A stretch of 64,000 nucleotides of DNA from Microcaldota archaeon (GTDB taxonomy: Archaea > Micrarchaeota > Micrarchaeia > Micrarchaeales > Micrarchaeaceae), in contig JAJZBL010000003.1 in assembly GCA_021798935.1 (NCBI GenBank), forward strand, positions 100,959 to 164,958. Reading direction: 5' to 3'. A program made the translations under genes and the position numbers. The notes beneath the pieces are model-generated. The model had not been told where the DNA came from and made no database searches. It worked only from the letters and a program-made list of their open reading frames with translations. Below are positions 54,120 to 64,000 of the stretch, piece by piece (the first letter of the stretch is position 1; each line of letters begins with the position of its first letter).

Positions 54120-54749
54120 TTATAGCTTAGACTGCTCTTCTTCATCCCATTTTATTTCTGGGTGTAAGGTTTCGTAGTTCTTTTGGAACTCTTTGAATTT
54201 ATCCCAGCTCTTAGCCCTTCCCTCTGCAAGCTTTTTCTGATATGTAGACTTCAATTTCTTCCATTCTTCCATTGTATACCCATATGGAGGATGCTCTCTT
54301 ATTGATGGTGGATTGAATGCATAAGAATAGAAATCTTTTACGTAATCAAAGTCTTTGTCCTCTGCAGCATCTTTACTCACATTGACATTTTGAGTCTTTA
54401 AGAAGTCTATTATTTCATCTAAGCTTATTTTATCCTTAAGATTATCTGCAGTTTTAGGGTTATACATTATAGTTATGGTATTTTTTGTGAAATTTACACG
54501 GGCTTTTAGTATGGAATCTTTTTCCATCAACCTGTACTGAAGCCTGGCTGCATGTGGCTGGTCTCTAAACTCCCCTTCTCTATTAACATTTCTGAATGTT
54601 ACCATCCTGACTATTCTATAAGGAACACGGAACTTATTTCCATCTTCGATAATATACTGCTTGTCAAGATCTCCTTGGGTAACATCTTTGTTTTTCTTAA
54701 GGTCCTCCTGATATTCATTTGTCAAAACAATTTTGGAATTCCTGTCCAT
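54120..54749 (-). CDS. Tes-associated protein with HMA-like domain
   Basis: A 209-residue soluble protein that I do not recognise as a named family. The segment LKARVNFTKNTITIMYNPKT followed by LDEIIDFLK (about 80-120) resembles the beta-alpha-beta ferredoxin-like fold of heavy-metal-associated domains, but no CxxC is present. The C-terminal third is helical and charged (EEWKKLKSTYQKKLAEGRAKSWDKFKEFQKNY). It begins 11 bases after the radical-SAM Tes gene, so it is likely cotranscribed and may be a partner or substrate carrier in that reaction. Confidence 0.75.
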   Translation of the reverse strand: MDRNSKIVLTNEYQEDLKKNKDVTQGDLDKQYIIEDGNKFRVPYRIVRMVTFRNVNREGEFRDQPHAARLQYRLMEKDSILKARVNFTKNTITIMYNPKTADNLKDKISLDEIIDFLKTQNVNVSKDAAEDKDFDYVKDFYSYAFNPPSIREHPPYGYTMEEWKKLKSTYQKKLAEGRAKSWDKFKEFQKNYETLHPEIKWDEEEQSKL

Positions 54750-54760
54750 CTTAATTCACC

Positions 54761-56638
54761 TCACTCTTTGAAGGTTTCGTTTACGAAACCCTGAACGGGC
54801 TTGCCTCCATTTACTGGGAGTGCAAAGTAATCTATCATCTCGCCATATGCTTTCTTGTAAGCAGGGCTTGCTTCTAATTCCTTGATGTTCCTCATATATT
54901 TGTCCTTTGCATAGTTCCAGCCAGGGTGTGATTCCTCCCACTCTTTTGATGGGACGCTGTACTGCTTCTGTATTTTATCCCTGTAGACTTCAGGGAATAC
55001 ATTGAATGTACAGAATGGCAGTACCTCTCCATCAGGCATCGCGTAGTGAATATCGCACTTCTCTACCCTGTGTATATCATAGGTATACTCATCCTGGAAG
55101 TGCATCATTCCCAAGAATATTGATTTCATCTGCAATTTTCCAAGAGTGCTGAAGTCGTGCTTCAATATTACTGACATCAGTAGCTTTGAAAAGTTTACTG
55201 ATTTTGGCTGCTTTGACTTGTCTATGAACTTGCTCATGCCAAGCACTGTTTTCATTGCTATTATCCTTCTCTGGGTCTTGCTCTTTCCTTCCATCTCCGC
55301 TATCCCTTTTTCTAAGTGCTCTACAAGACCTGCAGCATCCACAAAGCGAGTTATTGGTATTATCTTGTTATCGCTATCAAGGAATATGTATGTTCCTGCA
55401 CCACATGCAAAGTGTATTGACATATCATACTTGTATTCTCCAGTAAGCGATTCTATGAACTTATTTATTCCTCCTATGTAAGGTACTGAAAACCAGTCTT
55501 CCTTCGATATTACTCCATTGGTCTGCTCTTCTATAAGTTTTATTGCACCAGGTATTGTTATACGCTGCTTTTCCCTAAGCCTTGAAGGCATTCTTCCTAC
55601 CAAGGATACTGGTTGGAAATTCACTGCTCTTACTATATCTGAGTTGTTTAACGCGAAGTTTATCAATAATCCAAGTTCCTTCTCATTTATTGTCCTTATT
55701 ACTGTTGGTACAAGCACCACACCTATTCCTGCTTTCCTGCAGGCATCTAGTGCCATAGGTGTCTCCCAGTGGTTCTTTGGGTTGGCTCTCTTTGTTACAC
55801 CGTCATAACTCATATAAAGAGTACTTACTCCTGCATGCCTTAATTTTACTGCAAGCTCTGGGTTTGCACCTATATTTATTCCTGTTGTATTCAATTGTAT
55901 TTGGTCAAATCCTGCTTTTTTAGCTAGTTCTATTACCTCAATTATATGAGGATGCATAGTTGGCTCTCCACCTGTAATCTGTATTGCATTTGCAGGTATA
56001 GGCTTCTGGCTTCTAAGATTTAAGAATATTTTATTGATTTCTGCAAGGCTTGGCTCGTATATTGCCTCACCCTCCTTTGCATAGAAGAAGCAATACCAGC
56101 AGCTAAGGTGGCATCTATTTGTTACAACAACATTTGCTAGACCTGTATGAGACTTGTGCCTTTCACACATTCCACAATCAAATGGGCAATTTACTCCTTT
56201 TGTATCAGTTATTGTATTTGGATTATCGAATCCTCTCCCAAAATAGTTGTAACGGCGCATCTTCATATACATATCATAGTCTTCCCAGTACTTTTCTAAA
56301 GTCCATCCATGCTCTGGGCAGTACTTTCTGATCATTACATTGTCTCCGTCCTTATATATTATTCCATCTATTATAAGCTTGCATTCAGGGCAAACTGTCT
56401 TTGTCTTTTCTATTACAGGCATTTTTTCTATTTCTTCCATAGTTCTATGGTAAGGTGCTAGAACAGGGTCTACTAACTCCTGAGCCTCTTCATTTGCACT
56501 TACTGTTGGCCTTACATTGTTTATATTTGAAACTACGTTCTGTGAAAATTCTTCAGTTTCTGGTTTTTGTACTTGAAGTGAAGCTTCATCAAGCTTTGCA
56601 TTTATTATCTTTACATTATCCGACATCTTATCTACCAT
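54761..56638 (-). CDS. tes: Radical SAM protein, tetraether synthase (Tes) homologue
   Basis: A 625-residue radical SAM enzyme. The SAM cluster motif is NRCHLSCWYC (Cys 176, 180, 183), and ITGGEPTMHP (about 217-226) is the SAM-binding GGE motif. Upstream CPEC (83-86), KYCPEHGW (Cys 107) and NCPFDCGMC (Cys 151, 155, 158) supply extra metal ligands found in the MJ0619/Tes family. The C-terminal part contains YDIHRVEKCDIHYAMPDGE. Tes joins two archaeol molecules into the membrane-spanning tetraether lipid GDGT. A TATA-like TTTAAAAA at about 56660-56667 is 26 bases ahead of the ATG, so the mRNA is leaderless. Confidence 0.85.
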   Translation of the reverse strand: MVDKMSDNVKIINAKLDEASLQVQKPETEEFSQNVVSNINNVRPTVSANEEAQELVDPVLAPYHRTMEEIEKMPVIEKTKTVCPECKLIIDGIIYKDGDNVMIRKYCPEHGWTLEKYWEDYDMYMKMRRYNYFGRGFDNPNTITDTKGVNCPFDCGMCERHKSHTGLANVVVTNRCHLSCWYCFFYAKEGEAIYEPSLAEINKIFLNLRSQKPIPANAIQITGGEPTMHPHIIEVIELAKKAGFDQIQLNTTGINIGANPELAVKLRHAGVSTLYMSYDGVTKRANPKNHWETPMALDACRKAGIGVVLVPTVIRTINEKELGLLINFALNNSDIVRAVNFQPVSLVGRMPSRLREKQRITIPGAIKLIEEQTNGVISKEDWFSVPYIGGINKFIESLTGEYKYDMSIHFACGAGTYIFLDSDNKIIPITRFVDAAGLVEHLEKGIAEMEGKSKTQRRIIAMKTVLGMSKFIDKSKQPKSVNFSKLLMSVILKHDFSTLGKLQMKSIFLGMMHFQDEYTYDIHRVEKCDIHYAMPDGEVLPFCTFNVFPEVYRDKIQKQYSVPSKEWEESHPGWNYAKDKYMRNIKELEASPAYKKAYGEMIDYFALPVNGGKPVQGFVNETFKE

Positions 56639-56659
56639 TAACTTTAGTGAATTGTAACA

Positions 56660-56667
56660 TTTTTAAA
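56660..56667 (-). promoter_or_regulatory. TATA box of the Tes operon
   Basis: TTTAAAAA on the minus strand is centred about 26 bases before the ATG at 56638. This predicts transcription starting at or next to the start codon. Confidence 0.45.
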
Positions 56668-56724
56668 GGATAACCAAACAAATCTTTACAAATTTACAAA
56701 TTCTGCATAGGATAAATGGGTCTA

Positions 56725-59700
56725 TTAGATACGAAATCTTTTATAAAGCATTGCAATTATGATTGAAGCAAATAAAATAGCAATACTGTACACTGCATTT
56801 ACCCCATTGAAAGCAAGAGAGAAATTGCCTATATTTATAGTCTGGCTTGACGCATATGGAGAGTAAGTATAATTATATTCGTAGTAAGATTTTATGTACT
56901 CACTTGGATTGTTTCCTGAAAATGCAACTGAATGTGTCATAGATGGCTGCTTTACACTTATTGGTTCAGGACCAGAAGCTCCGTAGTACTTTGCTATTAT
57001 CTTCGCATCTCCTGTTCCACAGGTATTGAAGCTATAATTGAACTGCCCATCTGATCCGACCTTTACTATTTTTACCAATCCTTCCTCACTGGTAAGAAGA
57101 CCTGTGCCATTTGTGAATATTGGATTGCAGTACTCAACATTGCCTCTTGTATCTGTGCCACTTTTAGGCAATCCATCTGCTCCGTATATATTGCAATTGT
57201 ATTGTATTTTCTGGAGCAAACTCTTTGGCTCCGGAGAACAGGTATTATTTGTTGTACTATTGTACTGGGTATTAAATGCGGTAAGATTTGCCTCAGCAAC
57301 ACCATTGCCCTGCTGAAGCTTGTCCAAAGGCTGTGCTAACACACATCCAGACATTGTAGGATTTATTGTGCACTCATTTCCATATGTAAGATATGCAGAT
57401 GGATTAGATACTGCACTTGGATCTTGGTTGTTGACATCGCTTACATTGTAAAAGTTGATATTTCTGTTATAATAAATATATATCAATGAGCCGGAAGGCA
57501 GGTATTTCAAGGAATTTATGCTTCCATTGGAATAAGTTGCAACTCCAGACACTGTAATGTTGGTTTCATTTGAGTTTATAGGATTCAGGTTAGGTTCTAC
57601 ATTCAGAGATATCGAAGTTGTGTTTGCTATATCAACATCTACAGGCATATAAATTGTATTATTGAATACATCTTTAAACGTATAAATAAGCCTATTATAA
57701 CCTCTCAATTTAGCCATCCCTGAAAGAGGCAATGAAATAATATCCTTGTACCTATCAACTTTATATATATCAAACAGGCTGATTCCTATATTTGAGGTCT
57801 CATTCTCAAATACCATAGGTGCATTTGCTTCATTTGTATAAGTTATTTTCTTTGGTATTACACCTATAAGCTTATATCCTGGATAACTTTTGCCACCTGC
57901 TAACTGGTTTACAGTTTCATTTGTGTAATTGAATACAAGAGAACCATTTATTGGATCTTGGACTACATAGTTGCTTTCTTTAGTTGTATAATTTACTGCA
58001 ATTGATCCGAACAGCCTATTTGTGAACATATCTAATAGTACATTTGGCGGTATTATAGAATTATTATCATAAACTGAACTTGTATAATATTCATTATTAT
58101 AAACATATTCCCCATATGTTGGCCCTCCTTCTATAGTAGAATTGATGTACCCACTCTGTGCTGGCACATCGGCAGCACTGAAATATGTATAAGTTATTGA
58201 ACTGTTTTTAGGCAATGCATTGCTTGTGGAACATGCTGTGCCTGAATATTTTACCAACGTGTAGTTTTGTGTAAGTGTGTAGTTTACATAGTAAGGGATC
58301 ATTATGTATCCTCCTATATGGCTTGTCAGGTTTATACTTTTCTGTGACATCACATTGATTGGTGCAGGAACATTGCTTGCATTTGCACTATTGTTTAATC
58401 CATTTCCTGGATGGTTTACTGCACTTGAATTTCCTTGGCTTGATTTTGTGGAATTTGGATAAATTGATGAGAAGGCAGTTGAGATGCTCAGGAATTTTCC
58501 AGGAGACCCCTCATTTTGTATATATTTAAATGAACTTGGAACCTCTCCTATAGGGGCATACATTTTATTCAAGTTGTTATCTATAACGCACTGAGATGGG
58601 AGGTTTGGCTCTGACTGATTAATAAAGCAGTTCCATGGAGAATTTTCACCTAATGAAACCTTCGTATAATTGTTAATGTCCATCCTGAAAGTCAAAAATT
58701 CATCGTATGCGGGGGTGCTGCATATACCACTATAAAAATTGCAGCTTGAATAGTTGTAAGGTGTTGACAGGCTATCGCGGATAAGCAGTGTTATAGTTCC
58801 ATTGAAGTCTGTTGAAAATCCAAAATCATGAGGAAACATTCCAGGAGGGAAGCCATATGCAGATATCTTTGGGCCTATTGGTGGATAACCATTGGTCTGA
58901 CTAATTTTCATGTTGCTTGGAGTATAATTGCAATCTGCTACACAATAAGTTACATAGTTCGACCCAACTGATATATTTGCAGATAATGGCCATCCATAAG
59001 GTGCATAATCTGTTTTATTATTTATCCCTGTTATTGGCGTTGGTGCTATCTGGCCAGGATCTACAACCATGTTGTTGAATTCTGATGGATCTATAGGCAC
59101 CTGCGTTCCGTTATCATTATAAGCCTGCAACAATAGTATGCTTGAACTATACCCGTTGATTGTGAAATTCCATAAATCAAGGACATAAAGCAATCCGCCT
59201 ACAGACCCTAATCCAAAAATGTGATGATTGGAGTTATTATCATACGCTGCTGGCTCATTCTTGTAAAATGATGCAATACTGGAGTTATTGAATGGACCTC
59301 CATGTGCAAGATAACTTGTTATGTTTAATTTTGTTGTTGATGTGTTAAAGCTGGTATCTATTTGGTATCCACTGGGCTTCAATGATGATCCGGAGTAAAA
59401 TGGTATGAATCCATAGGAAGAATTTGCAAGGTATATGTACTGTCCTCCTGGTGCAACAGCCATTTCAGAGGTAGGCTGGAAGGATTGCCCGCTGTTTACT
59501 GGATCTATCTCCGATTTAGCAGTTCCGTTAGAGTAAACCGCAGCTAGCTCAAAGTGATTGGCTGCACTTGGATCAAATACACCTTCAATATCTCCTAATA
59601 TGGATTGAGGTGCATTAAATTTACCTACTATAAATATGTCACCTGCATAATCAGTTACCATAGATGTAGGAACAAAATATTTGAATACCTCTTTTTGGGT

Positions 59701-62700
59701 ATTTCCGTTTAGCGCATTGAACCAAGAAGTTGTATAATTTGATATTGGAATTACATCTGTTATGAAAAGATTATGCGATTGCTCCAAAAGTGAATCGTTC
59801 CAGAAAACAGACCATGCATTTTCCCAACTAGAGAAATTCTTTTCTCTTTCATTTGCTATCTCACTTGGCTGTATATTAAGCATGTTGTAATAACCTTTAG
59901 GTATATAACGCAATTCTGCCAAATCTGTGGTTGTCTTTGAATTGAAATCCAGCCATCCTGATGTATGCGTGTAATTGATTGCGTAAACATAATCATTAGG
60001 GGATTCACCTATAAATGTAGGATCTGGGAAACCTGTCCCTAAGAAGCTTCCAACTGTGCTGCCTCCAACTGCAGATATTACACCACTCAAAAAGCTTGAC
60101 AGATTTGAATTTGATGTTCTCTGAGCTTCGGTTAATGATAATGTAAATTGCGTGTTTGGGTTATCAAATGTAGTGTTATTATTAGAATGTATTGAATCAG
60201 ATGGATATTGTGCCAGTACAAGCTGATGGCTTTTGCTTGAGGTTGTTTCATTATATGTTGCAAAGAATCCTGAACCAGTAGAAAGATTGAATGGATCTAA
60301 GTGCCCACTTGGAGTCATATAGTTATATGGGCTATAAAGGTCAAATGATAAGTTCATTAATTCAGATCTGCCATTTACATCACTTGTTGTAGCAGGTACA
60401 CTTATATTGTAAAGCAGGTAAGGCAATACTGTGGCATTGATATCTGTAAATGGCCTTGTAGCAGGAGTTTCAAATGTATAATAAGTATACCCTAAAAGAC
60501 CATCATAACCACCTTTTTGGCTGCTTTCTACTGACATAAGGTAATAGCTTCCAGAACCGTTGGTGAACAAGAAAAGATAATGGCTTAAGCTAATCCCATC
60601 GCTTGTGGTACGATATCCTGAAGTATTTAAGTAGAAATCTGCTTTGCTTGTAACTAAACTATAACTGCCAGTTGGGCATAGAAATGATGTTGATCCAACA
60701 TAAAGGTAAGAAGCACAGCTTAATGCAAGACCACTATTAAATGCACTTGACTTTGAATCACTTGGAACCTTCCAGTAAAAGCCAGAATTATTAAAGTAAG
60801 ATGCTACACTTGGCTTTGGTGTTACATTTCCTGGTATTGGTATGTATGCATTCCTTATATTGTTTAAGGTTGCATTTTCAGAATAATCATATGTGACATT
60901 GCAGTCCTCTGCTCCATTATCTCCTGTTTCATTGTAATAATATAAATTTGTAAGAGAATGTGATATAGGCTTTGATATAGAAACGGCAGATACATCAGGC
61001 ACCTTTATGTCCCAGCTCCATATGCCTGCTTCTGGAGAATCAGGAACTGAATCAAATATGTATGACTGGCTATTGTAGCCATTTGAGATTATATACTCAT
61101 TCGAACTTATGCTAGAGAATGGCGAGCTTGGGGGTATATCAGTATAATTGACCTCCCCTATATATCCTAAATTCCTTACTGTAGGGGTATCATTGCTTAT
61201 ATAGACGGATACATTTGCAAAGGCAGGGGTTGAATTTGTCCATTCTACAAAAGTTGAAAGGCCTACACCGTCTACAGAAGGTGTATCATTTGTTAGGCAC
61301 TCATCTCCTCCTATATGTGAATTTTTGTTTGACATAAAGTATTCTATAACATTTCCTGGCTGTGGTGCATTAGGGCATGTTATAAGCCATCCCGCATCGC
61401 TAAATGAAGTTTTTATTGCGTTTGCAGATGCTGGGATTTCTGATGGTGGTTCTGAATCAGTTACAGATAGCTTGCCTGATAATCCATCAGGGTATTGAGT
61501 AGTTGTAACTGCAGATTCATTGAAATAGCAGTACCCGTCGTTTAATGTAGGCAATCCTGTGCCATTTGGGGCAGGACCTCTGCAAATGCTTGGTACATAA
61601 GCCATCAATGCTAAAGTTGATGTATATATATTTCCTTTGGTTCCATCTTTGCCGTTTCCATGAGCATAGCATGGTGAAAATGTCGTGCCCGTATCTGCTA
61701 CTGATCCTGCAGTGCCTCCGTTTACATTAATTGTGCTTATAAGGCTACTACCCTCTTCATTCTTGACTTTGTTTCTTACTTCTATTACTACTACTCCTCC
61801 ACCACCACCACTTCCTGATGCTGCATAATAAACCCCATTACCACCGCAGGTAAGCGATTTTGTATCTCCTCCTTCTGCCTCTATGTTGCCTATATTTACA
61901 TCTGAAGTATTATTTGATTCTACTTCCAATAATATCTCTCCGCCTGCACCGCCACCACCTTCGCCTTCTGAAAGTGCTTTGACTCCTAAAATATCTGCTC
62001 CTGTTACATTATATGGTGTACCCTCTGCCCCGTTAGATTCTATTGTTCCATAATTTAAGAAATTAACTGCTTTTATAGCTATAAATCCACCTGCTGCTCC
62101 AGATCCTCCAAATCCAGGAGGTTTGTAACCTGTCAATGTACCATATCCTGTTCCTGCGCCTCCATCACCGCTCTCGTTGCCACCATTGCTTAGATCTCCG
62201 GCACCACTATGTACATAATTTGCATATTTTATTGAAGGGCCATTTCCACCTGCACCACCTATTGCAGTTGCACCTACGCCTACAGAATAAGAGTTATAGT
62301 CTACAGCTTTTCCTCCCTTTCCTCCTGCATAACTTTGGTAATTTATATCTCCACTGTTTCCATATCCATTGCTGCTGCTAAATCCGCTTGCCCCTTCTCC
62401 ATTGCTTGTAATTACTCCGTTATTTATTAATGTATTTAGTACAGTAATATTCACTCCATTTTCCATAGTTAAAGTTGTACTAGTATCTATAGTTAGGTTG
62501 TAATAACATTGAGAACTATATAAGGTAGTACTACTTGATATGGTAGTTGTTCCAGGAGTCAGTTTTATTCCTTTGGGGCATGATAATGGTACAGGCCCTA
62601 TTATTCCACCATATTTAGAGTATATGTTTATTTTTATTGTTTTTGAATACTGTACTTCCGGTATAGTGGCGGAATCACTTACAGATACATTAGCAGTGTA

Positions 62701-64000
62701 GTTACCAGTACTTGTGAAATTATAACTTATATTATAAAAGCTGGAACTTGATATCACAGATTTACTTAGGTAGAGGACTTTTCCAGATGTTTCGTTCTTG
62801 TATATGTTGAATGTATATGTATAAGGAGGGTCACCACCACTTATTCCACTGGCATTAAATGTGACATTTGTATATTCAGGATAAGTTTCAACTCCAAGTA
62901 TGTTATTACTTGGCAAAACTGTCAAATTAGGCTTTGATAATCCTGGATAAAATACAGTTATATCAGAAGTATGTGACTTAACTGTTTGCGGGCTTGATGC
63001 TGAATCAGTAACATTTACAAAATATTCGAATGATGAATTGGATTTTACAGCTGATGTGCTTAAATTTATAGAATTTGATGTATAACTTTTCATTAATATA
63101 GGCGATCCTGATGTATCGTTATACCATTTGTATGAATAAGGTGGAGTTCCACCATTTACTGTTGCATTTAGTAAGATATTTTCACCTGCATCATAAGAAG
63201 CATATCCTGGATTCAATTCTACATTAAGTGGCAGTGTAACTGTAAAGTAATTTGAAGCTGAAGTTTCAGTAACTTGCGGGGATTCTGAATCAGTCACTGT
63301 GTAATTGACTTTGTATTTGCCGGGTTTATAATATTCTGAATCAAACACTAAAGAGGAACTATTATTTGATGTTATTAGTTTTGTAGAATTTACCTTTACA
63401 TAAGTATCATTGCTAGTATCATATTCATAGATATTCGCTATATACGTATAGCTGGGAAGGCCACCATACAGAGTTTCGGTTATAGTTTCCGATTGACCCC
63501 ACTGTATAGAACTTGAACTTACAGAAGGTGTATACAACACCATAGGTATTACCTTAAATAGGGCTTCTTCAGTTATTGGATTGTCTAAAGTGATATAAGT
63601 AGAGGTGGCATTACCTGAATAACTTCCGCTGCCACTTCCAGACCATTTTACAAATTCGTAGTATTTTGCGGGAGTCTCTGATATCTTTACAGAAGTTCCA
63701 TAATCATATAGGTGAATTCCTATAGAAGGTGTTGTTGTACCTGTATCATTTGGAGAAATCTCCATTGTTAAATTAACTTTATAATTCGCAGTTTCGGATA
63801 TAGAATTATTAGCTTTTATTGTAGCTGAAGGTGATGTTCCACTATAGCAGCCGCTGCCGCTGCAGGTCCAACCATAAAACGTATAACCTGTATTTGGAGT
63901 TTCGGATATAGTGACAGAAGTTCCATAGTTGTACGTATGAGTACCGACAGAGGGGTTTGTTGTTCCTCCTGAAGAAGGGTTAACATTCATAGTCAAAGTT
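56725..64000 (-). CDS. Giant cell-surface protein, C-terminal 2,423+ residues (5' end beyond window)
   Basis: The frame is open to the window edge and the first visible residues continue a repeat, so the start lies outside. Visible order: at least two InlB-B/bacterial-repeat units (TMNVNPSSGGTTNPSVG, then TMEISPNDTGTTTPSIG), each followed by YNYGTSVTI or YDYGTSVKI; PKD/Ig-like domains (about 150-480); a Gly-rich region (about 520-800: GGSGAAGG, GSGGGGGVV) like bacterial beta-helix adhesins; about 1,600 residues of unrecognised Asn/Ser/Tyr-rich sequence; one C-terminal helix (about 2400-2419) and basic tail KRFRI. It is likely an S-layer or host-contact adhesin. Glycosylation sites are abundant. 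Confidence 0.9.
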   Translation of the reverse strand, partial: TLTMNVNPSSGGTTNPSVGTHTYNYGTSVTISETPNTGYTFYGWTCSGSGCYSGTSPSATIKANNSISETANYKVNLTMEISPNDTGTTTPSIGIHLYDYGTSVKISETPAKYYEFVKWSGSGSGSYSGNATSTYITLDNPITEEALFKVIPMVLYTPSVSSSSIQWGQSETITETLYGGLPSYTYIANIYEYDTSNDTYVKVNSTKLITSNNSSSLVFDSEYYKPGKYKVNYTVTDSESPQVTETSASNYFTVTLPLNVELNPGYASYDAGENILLNATVNGGTPPYSYKWYNDTSGSPILMKSYTSNSINLSTSAVKSNSSFEYFVNVTDSASSPQTVKSHTSDITVFYPGLSKPNLTVLPSNNILGVETYPEYTNVTFNASGISGGDPPYTYTFNIYKNETSGKVLYLSKSVISSSSFYNISYNFTSTGNYTANVSVSDSATIPEVQYSKTIKINIYSKYGGIIGPVPLSCPKGIKLTPGTTTISSSTTLYSSQCYYNLTIDTSTTLTMENGVNITVLNTLINNGVITSNGEGASGFSSSNGYGNSGDINYQSYAGGKGGKAVDYNSYSVGVGATAIGGAGGNGPSIKYANYVHSGAGDLSNGGNESGDGGAGTGYGTLTGYKPPGFGGSGAAGGFIAIKAVNFLNYGTIESNGAEGTPYNVTGADILGVKALSEGEGGGGAGGEILLEVESNNTSDVNIGNIEAEGGDTKSLTCGGNGVYYAASGSGGGGGVVVIEVRNKVKNEEGSSLISTINVNGGTAGSVADTGTTFSPCYAHGNGKDGTKGNIYTSTLALMAYVPSICRGPAPNGTGLPTLNDGYCYFNESAVTTTQYPDGLSGKLSVTDSEPPSEIPASANAIKTSFSDAGWLITCPNAPQPGNVIEYFMSNKNSHIGGDECLTNDTPSVDGVGLSTFVEWTNSTPAFANVSVYISNDTPTVRNLGYIGEVNYTDIPPSSPFSSISSNEYIISNGYNSQSYIFDSVPDSPEAGIWSWDIKVPDVSAVSISKPISHSLTNLYYYNETGDNGAEDCNVTYDYSENATLNNIRNAYIPIPGNVTPKPSVASYFNNSGFYWKVPSDSKSSAFNSGLALSCASYLYVGSTSFLCPTGSYSLVTSKADFYLNTSGYRTTSDGISLSHYLFLFTNGSGSYYLMSVESSQKGGYDGLLGYTYYTFETPATRPFTDINATVLPYLLYNISVPATTSDVNGRSELMNLSFDLYSPYNYMTPSGHLDPFNLSTGSGFFATYNETTSSKSHQLVLAQYPSDSIHSNNNTTFDNPNTQFTLSLTEAQRTSNSNLSSFLSGVISAVGGSTVGSFLGTGFPDPTFIGESPNDYVYAINYTHTSGWLDFNSKTTTDLAELRYIPKGYYNMLNIQPSEIANEREKNFSSWENAWSVFWNDSLLEQSHNLFITDVIPISNYTTSWFNALNGNTQKEVFKYFVPTSMVTDYAGDIFIVGKFNAPQSILGDIEGVFDPSAANHFELAAVYSNGTAKSEIDPVNSGQSFQPTSEMAVAPGGQYIYLANSSYGFIPFYSGSSLKPSGYQIDTSFNTSTTKLNITSYLAHGGPFNNSSIASFYKNEPAAYDNNSNHHIFGLGSVGGLLYVLDLWNFTINGYSSSILLLQAYNDNGTQVPIDPSEFNNMVVDPGQIAPTPITGINNKTDYAPYGWPLSANISVGSNYVTYCVADCNYTPSNMKISQTNGYPPIGPKISAYGFPPGMFPHDFGFSTDFNGTITLLIRDSLSTPYNYSSCNFYSGICSTPAYDEFLTFRMDINNYTKVSLGENSPWNCFINQSEPNLPSQCVIDNNLNKMYAPIGEVPSSFKYIQNEGSPGKFLSISTAFSSIYPNSTKSSQGNSSAVNHPGNGLNNSANASNVPAPINVMSQKSINLTSHIGGYIMIPYYVNYTLTQNYTLVKYSGTACSTSNALPKNSSITYTYFSAADVPAQSGYINSTIEGGPTYGEYVYNNEYYTSSVYDNNSIIPPNVLLDMFTNRLFGSIAVNYTTKESNYVVQDPINGSLVFNYTNETVNQLAGGKSYPGYKLIGVIPKKITYTNEANAPMVFENETSNIGISLFDIYKVDRYKDIISLPLSGMAKLRGYNRLIYTFKDVFNNTIYMPVDVDIANTTSISLNVEPNLNPINSNETNITVSGVATYSNGSINSLKYLPSGSLIYIYYNRNINFYNVSDVNNQDPSAVSNPSAYLTYGNECTINPTMSGCVLAQPLDKLQQGNGVAEANLTAFNTQYNSTTNNTCSPEPKSLLQKIQYNCNIYGADGLPKSGTDTRGNVEYCNPIFTNGTGLLTSEEGLVKIVKVGSDGQFNYSFNTCGTGDAKIIAKYYGASGPEPISVKQPSMTHSVAFSGNNPSEYIKSYYEYNYTYSPYASSQTINIGNFSLAFNGVNAVYSIAILFASIIIAMLYKRFRI

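Noticed and set aside
62136..62381. His/Leu-rich plus-strand frame opposite the giant surface protein
   Set aside because: Its odd composition results from reading the Gly-rich repeat region in antisense.
1..64000. CRISPR arrays, insertion sequences, integrases or tRNA-flanked islands
   Set aside because: No regularly spaced direct repeats, transposase motifs or integrase genes were seen, and no tRNA 3' end is duplicated nearby.

Overview
This window comes from an archaeon, most likely a small-genome lineage of the DPANN / ARMAN type (Micrarchaeota- or Parvarchaeota-like). The evidence for Archaea is seen directly: Alba, archaeal DnaG, archaeal-type AspRS, ValRS and PheRS, ribosomal proteins S3Ae and S15, Hjc, Hef-type helicase, tRNAs without encoded CCA and with short introns, class III (archaellin/pilin-type) signal peptides, and TATA boxes about 26 bases ahead of leaderless starts. 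The DNA is AT-rich and TTG is a common start codon. The lineage is an inference from gene content; no rRNA is present to settle it.

Layout. 1-8400: end of an unknown gene, a YceI-like protein and a GT2 glycosyltransferase, then on the minus strand aspS, alba, an orphan helical protein, and a PadR regulator / ABC ATPase / ABC-2 permease / COG1361-like surface protein cassette. 8500-16500: dnaG, a DUF2341 pilin-like protein, ksgA, a lone b6-type cytochrome b, tRNA-Phe with an intron, a Hef helicase half, hjc and tRNA-Thr. 16500-25960: an MFS transporter, two KaiC-like ATPases followed by a protein with two ribosomal-stalk-like repeats, and a chaperone operon (winged-helix regulator, grpE, dnaK, dnaJ, degenerate AAA/DUF4143 protein) divergent from hsp20, with a perfect inverted repeat between them.

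26000-42200: the most distinctive part. A plus-strand operon of four overlapping genes encodes class III signal or single-anchor proteins, three of them carrying LamG (concanavalin-like) domains. It converges on a minus-strand type IV pilus / Tad-like assembly operon (coiled-coil wHTH protein, secretion ATPase, a small unknown protein, two GspF/TadC membrane proteins). Next to it lie a site-2 protease, tRNA-Gln with a large D-loop insertion, and a 787-residue membrane-anchored J-domain protein. Together these look like machinery and cargo for a lectin-bearing cell-surface appendage, possibly for host contact.

42300-64000: trmI-topA, a small membrane protein divergent from an SMR-type transporter pair (start codons only 9 bp apart), rps3ae and rps15, valS, a secreted protein followed by pheS-pheT, then a small HMA-like protein and a radical-SAM tetraether synthase (Tes) homologue, and finally the 3' 7.3 kb of a giant surface protein that runs off the window end. 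No CRISPR array, insertion sequence or integrase was seen.
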